Positions 58,044 to 64,000 of a stretch of 64,000 nucleotides of DNA are shown here, one piece after another. The notes below the pieces were generated by a model, which saw only the letters and a program-made list of their open reading frames with translations, ran no database searches and was not told the DNA's origin. Position numbers and translations under genes: made by a program. Origin of the DNA: Bacteroidales bacterium. GTDB taxonomy: Bacteria; Bacteroidota; Bacteroidia; Bacteroidales; UBA932. Position 1 is the stretch's first letter. The number at the start of each line of letters is the position of its first letter. Where the stretch lies: assembly GCA_017471085.1 (NCBI GenBank), contig JAFUWW010000071.1:1-64000 (forward strand). Direction: 5' to 3'.

Positions 58044-58757
58044 ATGGAAGAAGATAAAAAACAGGCGCAAAGAATCCAGACTTCTTTGCTCAACGGTATA
58101 GAAAGGAAAGTGCTGATCTGGCTCGCCGAAAGGATGCCGGCTTGGGTAACCTCCGACATGCTTACTTTCACCGGCTTTCTGGGTGCGCTGATCATGGCCC
58201 TGGGATACTGCCTTTCCAACCTGAACCTGAACTGGTTATGGCTTTCCTGCTTCGGCCTGTTCGTGAACTGGTTCGGAGATTCCCTGGACGGAAGCCTGGC
58301 CCGCGTCCGCAATGCCCAGCGCAAAACCTACGGTTTTTTCATCGACCATAACGTAGACGTCATCAACGAGACTATCATGTTCGTGGGTGTCGGCTGCAGT
58401 CCGCTGGTGAACATGAGCTTTGCCATGCTGGCCCTCGTCGCCTATTTCATGCTCAGCGTCTATGTATACATCGACTGCCACCTGAAAGGCGAGATGCGGC
58501 TCACCTATGGCGGTCTCGGGCCCACCGAGTTCCGTCTCATGCTGATTATCGTGAACATCCTGTTCATGTACATTCCCTGGCTCAGTGAATGGAAACGCCC
58601 CATGACGCTGTTCCACAACGAGTTCATGATCGGCCTGTTCGACTACATCGCAGTTGCGGCGGCCCTTCTTATCATGATTTTCTATCTGGTCGGATTCTTC
58701 AGGGACGCCCGTTATTTTGCCAAGATCGACCCGCCCAAGAAACCGGAAAAGAAATGA
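58044..58757 (+). CDS. CDP-alcohol phosphatidyltransferase family enzyme
   Basis: A 237-residue inner-membrane protein with about six transmembrane segments and the family motif DGSLARVRNAQRKTYGFFID(HNVD), i.e. DGx2ARx8Gx3Dx3D with all three Asp metal ligands. It transfers a phospho-alcohol from a CDP-activated donor (CDP-diacylglycerol or similar) to an acceptor. Which lipid is made (phosphatidylglycerol-P, phosphatidylserine, phosphatidylinositol or an archaetidyl-like product) cannot be read from the sequence. It overlaps the next gene by four bases (ATGA). First gene of a three-gene lipid operon. Confidence 0.87.
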   Translation: MEEDKKQAQRIQTSLLNGIERKVLIWLAERMPAWVTSDMLTFTGFLGALIMALGYCLSNLNLNWLWLSCFGLFVNWFGDSLDGSLARVRNAQRKTYGFFIDHNVDVINETIMFVGVGCSPLVNMSFAMLALVAYFMLSVYVYIDCHLKGEMRLTYGGLGPTEFRLMLIIVNILFMYIPWLSEWKRPMTLFHNEFMIGLFDYIAVAAALLIMIFYLVGFFRDARYFAKIDPPKKPEKK

Positions 58758-59614
58758 TCATCACAGCGGAAGAAGCCACCCGCCTTTCCCCTGTTTTCGA
58801 AGGCCGGAAAGGAAGGATTCTGTTCAATCTGGCCATGAAATTCACGGGCATCGACCATGCCAACGAAACCCATGACCGGGTGGAGAAGTCCGGTGTAGAA
58901 TTCGGCCCTGCCTTCGCCAAGGGAATCCTGGACGATATCGAGGTCGATTTTCTTATCGGCAACTCGGAACGCCTTTCTACGCTTCCCGAAGGTCCTTTCA
59001 TCACCATTTCCAACCATATTTACGGGCATATCGACGGAATCTGCCTAGTAGACATCATCGGCCATCAGAGACCCAAGGCAAAGGTAATGGTGAATGAGTT
59101 CCTCCTGTGGATCAAAGGGCTTGCTCCCAGTTTCATTGCGGTGAATCCTACGCTCACCGCCAGAACCAGCGCGACAGCCACCAGCATCAACGGCGTAAAG
59201 AATGCCCTGCTGCAAATCCGCAGCGGAGAACCGCTCTGCCTGTTCCCTTCCGGCGCCGTAGCGGACCTGAAACCCCGGGAACACTGGACCCTGAGCGAAA
59301 GAGAGTGGCAGGATGCCGCCATCAAACTGATCCGGAAAGCGCGCGTGCCCGTGATTCCCATCCGCTTCTTCGACCACAATTCCGCTTTCTACTATGCCCT
59401 GGGGCTCATCGACTACCGGGTCCGCTTCACCCGCCTCTTCCATGAGATGTACAACAAGCGCGGGACCCATCCCCGATTAGGAGTCGGAGAAATCATAACT
59501 GTCGGGCAGCAGGACGCCGTTCCGGAAGATGAGTTCAAGGCCTTTCTCCGGAAGAGCGTCTACGACATGCCTCTTCCGGACCACTTTATCAAACGATCTG
59601 AATTATGGAAGTAA
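58754..59614 (+). CDS. glsA: GlsA-like lysophospholipid-type acyltransferase
   Basis: A 286-residue PlsC-superfamily acyltransferase with motif I NHIYGHID (His-x4-Asp variant), motif III-like FPSGAVAD and a VPVIPIRFFDHN strand. The sequence around the catalytic site is that of the Bacteroidetes branch including GlsA/hemolysin-type O-acyltransferases that add the second acyl chain to glycine lipids. The presence of glsB 1.5 kb upstream supports this, but a general lysophospholipid acyltransferase remains possible. It overlaps the CDP-alcohol phosphotransferase gene (ATGA) and the SDR gene (10 bases). Confidence 0.75.
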   Translation: MIITAEEATRLSPVFEGRKGRILFNLAMKFTGIDHANETHDRVEKSGVEFGPAFAKGILDDIEVDFLIGNSERLSTLPEGPFITISNHIYGHIDGICLVDIIGHQRPKAKVMVNEFLLWIKGLAPSFIAVNPTLTARTSATATSINGVKNALLQIRSGEPLCLFPSGAVADLKPREHWTLSEREWQDAAIKLIRKARVPVIPIRFFDHNSAFYYALGLIDYRVRFTRLFHEMYNKRGTHPRLGVGEIITVGQQDAVPEDEFKAFLRKSVYDMPLPDHFIKRSELWK

Positions 59615-60411
59615 AAGTTGCCCTTGTCACCGGCGGCAGCAGCGGAATCGGAGCCGCCACCGCCCGGAAACTTGCCGAAGCCGGCATCAAAGTCTACGCC
59701 GGCTCCAGGCGCGGGACCTTCGACAACCCCTCTGAAGGTATCGTACCGGTGCACCTGGACGTGAATGACGCTGCCGCCCTGAAAGCGCAGGTCGATGAAA
59801 TCGTCCGGAAAGAAGGGCGCCTGGACGCCGTCGTCTGCAATGCTGGAAACGGCTGCTACGGTCCTGTAGAAGGAACGCTGGAAGAAGAAGCGCGCTTCCA
59901 GTTCGAGACCAATTACTTCGGCGCCTTGAAAACCATCCAGGCTTGTCTGCCCGTTTTCCGGAAACAAGGGTTTGGCCGCATCATCACCGTCACTTCCGTC
60001 ATGGCTGTGCTTCAACTCCCCTTCCAAGGCTTCTATTCCTCCGTTAAGGCCGCCCTGCTGTCCCTTTCCGAATCGCTCTCCCTGGAACTCAAAGGAACTG
60101 GCATCGAATGCTGCAGCGTCCTTCCGGGGGATGTTTCCACCGGGTTCACATCGGCCCGGAAATTAAACAAGGCCGCCCAGGATCCGGCTTCGCCTTACAA
60201 AGAATGGATGGACCGGAATCTGAAAAAGATTGAGAAGGACGAACTGGGCGGAATGTCCCCGGACGTGATCGCCCGTGCCGTAGTGCGGCAGCTCCGGAGA
60301 AAGCACATGAAAGTGCGTGTGATTCCGCGTATCGACTACAAGGCCGTAGGTTTTCTGACAAGGGTCGTTCCCGAGCGGGCCAAACTGGCACTGATTCGTC
60401 TCCTTTATTGA
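59605..60411 (+). CDS. Short-chain dehydrogenase/reductase (classical SDR)
   Basis: A 268-residue SDR: NAD(P) motif VTGGSSGIGAATARKL, NAGNGCYGP, catalytic Ser in VTSVMAVL, and YSSVKAALL (YxxxK). The Arg pair after the second strand (AGSRRGTF) favours NADPH. It ends an operon of two lipid enzymes, so a lipid ketoreductase role (for instance a 3-ketosphinganine or 3-ketoacyl reductase) is attractive but not proven. A terminator follows at 60439. Confidence 0.85.
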   Translation: MEVKVALVTGGSSGIGAATARKLAEAGIKVYAGSRRGTFDNPSEGIVPVHLDVNDAAALKAQVDEIVRKEGRLDAVVCNAGNGCYGPVEGTLEEEARFQFETNYFGALKTIQACLPVFRKQGFGRIITVTSVMAVLQLPFQGFYSSVKAALLSLSESLSLELKGTGIECCSVLPGDVSTGFTSARKLNKAAQDPASPYKEWMDRNLKKIEKDELGGMSPDVIARAVVRQLRRKHMKVRVIPRIDYKAVGFLTRVVPERAKLALIRLLY

Positions 60412-60438
60412 TAAATCCGTTTTTTCTTTGTACATTTG

Positions 60439-60470
60439 GCACCTGAAACAACGCATTCAGGTGCATTTTA
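60439..60470 (+). terminator. Rho-independent terminator after the SDR gene
   Basis: GCACCTGAA / TTCAGGTGC stem with 8-base loop, followed by ATTTTATT. Confidence 0.75.
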
Positions 60471-60494
60471 TTGTGAAATTTGCGGATTGAGATT

Positions 60495-62972
60495 GTGAGA
60501 AGAAAGCACATTATCCTCCTGTTTGTCTTTGTGGCAGCCGCCCTTCAGGCTGCCGCCCAGACCACTCGCGTCCGCGGCAAGGTGACTGATTTTGACACAG
60601 GGGAACCCATTCCCTTCGCCAGTGTCTATTTCGACGGCACTACCATCGGCATTTCCACCGACATGGAAGGGCAGTTCAGCCTGGAAACCCGTTCCAAGGA
60701 TGCCAAGGTCCTCACCGCCCACATCGTTGGCTACGAAAGCCTGTCTTTCCCTGTCACGCAAGGTTCTTTCAATGAATTCAACTTCCGGCTCAGGACAGAC
60801 CCCGATTTTCTGGACGCGGCCGTCGTAAAACCGGACGACCGCTACATCAAATCCATTCTCCGCAAGATAGACCAGGCCCGCGAAAGGAACAATCCGGACA
60901 ATGCCGATTCATGGAAAAGCAGCCTGTATTCCAAGATTGAGATGGATGCCACCAATATGGAGGATGTGATGTCCCTGGGCATCCTGAACCGTAATTTCAG
61001 TTTTGTCCAGGAGTATACCGATACGTCCGCCATCACCGGCAAGCCGTTCATCCCCATCATGATCTCCGAGAACCTGTCGGACCTTTACCATTCCAAGGAC
61101 CCTTCCTTCGACCGGGAAATCATGAAGGCGAACCGCATCTCCGGTCTGGAAGACGACAACTTCATCAGGCAGTTCACCGGCAGTTACCTGCTGAGAACCA
61201 ATTTCTACGAGCGAAACATCAGCGTCTTCAACCTGGCCATCCCTTCTCCCACCGCAGCATCGTCCCACATCTTCTACAATTATTTCCTGGTGGACAGCCT
61301 GCAGGTGGACGGCCGGAAAACCTACACACTGCGTTTCCATCCCAAGAAACTGGTCACTTCGCCCGTCTTCGACGGTGAGATGCAGATCGATGCGGAAGAT
61401 TTCGGCATCCGTTCCGCCCATGTCGCTCTTGCTTCCGTATCCAATGTGAACTGGATCCGCCATATTAACATCGACGTGGAGAACCGCCGCCTGGACGACG
61501 GAAAATGGTTTTACGGCGAGGAGAACCTGTTTGCCGATTTCTCCATCGCCGTCAGCGACTCCTCCAGGATCGTCTCCTTCCTGGGCCGCCGGCATCAGGT
61601 CTATGACCCGCCTGTTTTCGGCCCGGTCGACAACCCCGATGTCCTGGCGACGGAAGACAGGGTGATCATGAGCAAAGTACAGCCCCTGGACGACAAGTCC
61701 TGGGAAGAAATACGCCCCTATGAACTGAGTGAACGGGAGAAAGGAATCTACCAGATGGTGGACCAAGTCAAGGAGACGACCCTGTTCAAATGGGTATACA
61801 GCCTGGCCAACAGCATGATAACGGGCTATTACGAAGTTCCGGAAATAGGCATGGGTTTTGGCCGATGGGCACGCTCGGTCGTATACAACGAGGTGGAGGG
61901 GCTCCGCCTCCAGGCCGGCTTCCGCACCATGCGGGACCTCTCGGAAAAAGTGCGCCTGCAAGGCACGCTGGCCTATGGCTTCCGCGACAAAACCCCCAAG
62001 TGGAGCCTGAAGGCGGAATTCATGTTCAACCGGGAGAAGACCCGGATGCTCACGGTCTCCGCAAAAAAGGATTTCGTACAACTGGGAAGCGGCGACGGGC
62101 CTATCACCGCCCAGAATATGTTCACGTCCATCTTCGCCCGTTCTCATATGGACCGGCAGAGCATGATCCGGGAATTCCTGGTGCTGTACGACCACGAATG
62201 GAGTCCGAACGTGAACCAGGCCCTTCAATGGCGCACATCCCGTGTATGGGGCAACCCGCTGGTCCCCCTCCAGCGCAGGGACGGCACCTTCCAGGACAGC
62301 TATTCGCTCAACGAACTGAGCACTTCCCTCCGCTTTTCCTGGGATGAGCGAGTGAACCGGGGCTTCTTCCGGAAATACTACCTGTTCACCCGTTATCCGG
62401 TGCTTACGCTGAACCTCATCCACGGCTTCAGCGGCATCACGCCGGACAGTTACAATTACTGGCGGGAAGAACTCACCTTCCAGTGGAGCATCCCTTCCAC
62501 CGCCATCGGTTTCGGAAAACTTTTCATGAACGGCGGCGCCATCCAGGGCTCGGTTCCCTACACCCTCCTCAAAGTGCACGAAGGAAACCAGACCTTCTTC
62601 ATGGACAGGAGCGCCTTTTCCTGCATGAACTACTATGAGTATGTGTCGGACCGGTGGCTCACGGGTTATTACGAGCACAACTTCAACGGGCTGGTGCTCG
62701 GTATGATTCCGCTGGTGAAAAAACTGGACCTCCGTGAAGTTGCCACCGTCCGGTTCGCCTGGGGCACGCTCTCCCGGCAAAACCGGGAACGGGGTCCTTT
62801 CCTGCTCCCCGCCGATACCCAGACTCTGGAAATCCCCTATGTCGAGGCAGGCATCGGCATTTCAAACATCTTCCGCATCCTTCGGGTCGATGCCATCTGG
62901 CGCCTCACCCACCGCTTTGAGGAAGGGCGGAAGAATTTCACCATCAACATCGGCTTTGACGTAGAATTCTGA
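60495..62972 (+). CDS. DUF5686 outer-membrane protein with carboxypeptidase-regulatory-like domain
   Basis: An 825-residue outer-membrane protein: signal peptide (IILLFVFVAAALQAAAQ), a CarboxypepD_reg-like plug-type beta-sandwich (about 25-105; VRGKVTDFDTGEPIPFASVY), then the DUF5686 barrel, ending GFDVEF. DUF5686 proteins are conserved in Bacteroidetes and lack the TonB box and plug of SusC. The start is uncertain: no ATG is in the right place; GTG at 60495 gives a good signal peptide, TTG at 60480 adds five residues. An imperfect -7 box (GAAATTTG) lies just upstream. A four-base gap links it to the AraC regulator. Confidence 0.8.
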   Translation: MRRKHIILLFVFVAAALQAAAQTTRVRGKVTDFDTGEPIPFASVYFDGTTIGISTDMEGQFSLETRSKDAKVLTAHIVGYESLSFPVTQGSFNEFNFRLRTDPDFLDAAVVKPDDRYIKSILRKIDQARERNNPDNADSWKSSLYSKIEMDATNMEDVMSLGILNRNFSFVQEYTDTSAITGKPFIPIMISENLSDLYHSKDPSFDREIMKANRISGLEDDNFIRQFTGSYLLRTNFYERNISVFNLAIPSPTAASSHIFYNYFLVDSLQVDGRKTYTLRFHPKKLVTSPVFDGEMQIDAEDFGIRSAHVALASVSNVNWIRHINIDVENRRLDDGKWFYGEENLFADFSIAVSDSSRIVSFLGRRHQVYDPPVFGPVDNPDVLATEDRVIMSKVQPLDDKSWEEIRPYELSEREKGIYQMVDQVKETTLFKWVYSLANSMITGYYEVPEIGMGFGRWARSVVYNEVEGLRLQAGFRTMRDLSEKVRLQGTLAYGFRDKTPKWSLKAEFMFNREKTRMLTVSAKKDFVQLGSGDGPITAQNMFTSIFARSHMDRQSMIREFLVLYDHEWSPNVNQALQWRTSRVWGNPLVPLQRRDGTFQDSYSLNELSTSLRFSWDERVNRGFFRKYYLFTRYPVLTLNLIHGFSGITPDSYNYWREELTFQWSIPSTAIGFGKLFMNGGAIQGSVPYTLLKVHEGNQTFFMDRSAFSCMNYYEYVSDRWLTGYYEHNFNGLVLGMIPLVKKLDLREVATVRFAWGTLSRQNRERGPFLLPADTQTLEIPYVEAGIGISNIFRILRVDAIWRLTHRFEEGRKNFTINIGFDVEF

Positions 62973-62976
62973 TACT

Positions 62977-63729
62977 ATGAAACCTAACTTCACCCTCCGC
63001 CCTCTCAAGAAAGATGGTTTGATCGAACCTCATCAGGTCAAGCCCTACACCTTCCCCCATTTTCTACTCCTGTATCTGGTAGAAGGTGAGGTACTTCTGG
63101 AAGTGAACGGAAAAGCCCACCTTTGCGGTCCCGCCCAGCTGATGCTGGTTCCGGACAATGCTACCGTGGTGATCAAGCACTTGAACGAATGCCGGGGGTT
63201 CGAAGGAAGCTTCCCCCTCAGTTTCGTCAAAGATGCCTCCTACCCCGCCCTCCATTCCAAAGAACCGATCCTTCAAAGTTTCTGGTTCGATGACGCCGTT
63301 TTTATGGGCGCCCTTATGAAAAGGCTCCTTGCCGCATCGTCCGATAAAGACAAAACCTTCCTGCAGAGCGGCCTGGACCTCATCCTCAGCCAACTGCGCA
63401 CAGGCGGGCAGGTGGCGGCCGTGCCGGAGAGCTTCCTGCAGATGGTCTTCAAGAAGGAATACGCCACCCTTTCGGTGTCGGATTACGCTAAAAAACTGAA
63501 TGTTACGCCCAATTACCTGAACAAGACCGTCAAATCGCACACCCATAGGACCGCCATTGACTGGATAGAGATTTCCAGGCTGAACCTTGCCAAGATGCTG
63601 CTCAAAGACAAGAGCCTGGCCATCATCGACGTAGCCCGGATTTCCGGTTTGGAAGACCAGTCTTATTTCTCCAGGTTCTTCAAGAAAAAAACGGGGCTCA
63701 CCCCGTCGCAGTACAGAAACAGCCTCTAA
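62977..63729 (+). CDS. AraC-family transcriptional regulator
   Basis: A 250-residue regulator. Residues 1-90 form a cupin-like sensor domain (LLLYLVEGEVLLEVNGKAH); residues about 150-250 form the AraC HTH pair: LSVSDYAKKLNVTPNYLNK (helix-turn-helix 1) and IIDVARISGLEDQSYFSRFF (helix-turn-helix 2), ending TGLTPSQYRNSL. The gene follows the DUF5686 gene by four bases, so it is cotranscribed with the barrel; it may control that operon. Effector unknown. Confidence 0.9.
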   Translation: MKPNFTLRPLKKDGLIEPHQVKPYTFPHFLLLYLVEGEVLLEVNGKAHLCGPAQLMLVPDNATVVIKHLNECRGFEGSFPLSFVKDASYPALHSKEPILQSFWFDDAVFMGALMKRLLAASSDKDKTFLQSGLDLILSQLRTGGQVAAVPESFLQMVFKKEYATLSVSDYAKKLNVTPNYLNKTVKSHTHRTAIDWIEISRLNLAKMLLKDKSLAIIDVARISGLEDQSYFSRFFKKKTGLTPSQYRNSL

Positions 63730-63747
63730 CCGGAGGCTGTTTTTTTA
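63719..63747 (+). terminator. Rho-independent terminator after the AraC gene
   Basis: ACAGCCTC / GAGGCTGT stem, 6-base loop containing the AraC stop, then seven T. It overlaps the 3' end of the convergent trmO gene. Confidence 0.85.
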
Positions 63748-64000
63748 TAACCGGTCACATAGACGGTCCCTTCTTCTACCCGGAAACAGACATCGGCTCC
63801 GTCGAAGGGCATGGCGTACACCCGGTCCAGAGTGTCCTGATAGGCCGGCCGGGGGTCCAGGGACAGAATCTGCGTCAAGGCCGTCCGCTGCTCCTCATTG
63901 AAAGGCAGATGCTCCGGGATCACCACCCGCAACTTGCGTTCCGGCGGTGCAGAGGCAAAACCGCATGCCGCATCCGGGAAACTGTCAGCGTAGGCAATGT
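63726..64000 (-). CDS. trmO: tRNA m6t6A37 methyltransferase TrmO (C-terminal part, runs off the window)
   Basis: The last 91 codons are visible, starting IAYADSFPDAACGFASAP and containing PEHLPFNEEQRTALTQIL and DLRPAYQ-like LDPRPAYQDT. This is the TsaA/TrmO C-terminal fold, which N6-methylates t6A37 in tRNA-Thr. The N-terminal part with the SAM site lies outside the window. The 3' end overlaps the AraC stop codon and its terminator. Confidence 0.85.
   Translation of the reverse strand, partial: IAYADSFPDAACGFASAPPERKLRVVIPEHLPFNEEQRTALTQILSLDPRPAYQDTLDRVYAMPFDGADVCFRVEEGTVYVTGYKKTASG

Noticed and set aside
60909..62780. A 623-codon open frame on the minus strand
   Set aside because: Antisense to the DUF5686 barrel gene; no recognisable protein.

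Overview
The window is a chromosomal segment from a member of the order Bacteroidales. The evidence is: promoters of the TAnnTTTG (-7) type in front of most transcription units, no recognisable Shine-Dalgarno sequences, abundant signal-peptidase-II lipoproteins and outer-membrane barrels, and order-typical families (TamL-type Omp85 lipoprotein, BACON-domain lipoprotein, head-GIN adhesin, DUF5686 barrel, DUF5715, DUF3467, short-chain threonine dehydrogenase, glycine-lipid acyltransferases). Coding regions are GC-rich, which favours Alistipes-like or Cryptobacteroides-like lineages over Bacteroides proper, but genus cannot be fixed from this sequence alone. No rRNA, insertion sequence, CRISPR array or phage module was seen. 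One tRNA (Cys, GCA) is present.

Layout. 1-1230: arginine decarboxylase (3' end outside the window). 1308-9425: TamL, RarA with a GNAT protein, an unknown lipoprotein/barrel pair, and an RlmD-type rRNA methyltransferase. 9429-15793: secreted M6 metalloprotease with BACON lipoprotein, Na+/Ca2+ exchanger with MscS channel, and a PlsC-like acyltransferase. 15858-19885: QueA, a 0.5-kb AT-rich gap, an Xre-type regulator, a degenerate dihydroorotate-dehydrogenase-like protein and CinA. 19954-28019: one long leftward operon (thioesterase, TatA, TatC, ABC-F, head-GIN protein, dipeptidase) behind valS. 28176-37029: GltS, DUF3467-KdsC-Maf operon, epimerase/FAD oxidoreductase pair, exported glutathione peroxidase, MutY and SerB. 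37150-43215: a decay zone with two homopolymer frameshifts, two deletion-type junctions and a regulator remnant, surrounding an intact Na/Pi-cotransporter/PhoU protein that carries a C-terminal PhoB-type DNA-binding domain. 43284-51420: CNNM/YgjP/HI0933 operon, a barrel protein, then a leftward operon of flavodiiron protein, two lipoproteins, HddA kinase and a fused HddC-GmhB enzyme (GDP-D,D-heptose route). 51519-53101: DUF389 protein, tRNA-Cys, and a compact promoter-30-codon ORF-terminator unit. 53344-64000: threonine catabolism (Tdh, Kbl), GtrA, putative glycine-lipid synthesis genes (GlsB-like and GlsA-like) with a CDP-alcohol phosphotransferase and an SDR enzyme, DUF5686 barrel plus AraC regulator, and the 3' end of trmO.

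Themes. Envelope building dominates: outer-membrane assembly (TamL), protein export (TatAC), LPS/glycan precursors (KdsC, HddA, HddC-GmhB) and polar lipids (GlsB, GlsA, CDP-alcohol phosphotransferase, PlsC-like enzyme). Several promoters lie only four to six bases before the start codon, predicting leaderless mRNAs. Many start codons below were chosen because the -7 box lies between the longest possible start and an internal ATG. The most unusual objects are the transporter-DNA-binding fusion at 39442-41391 and the tiny transcription unit at 52950-53101.
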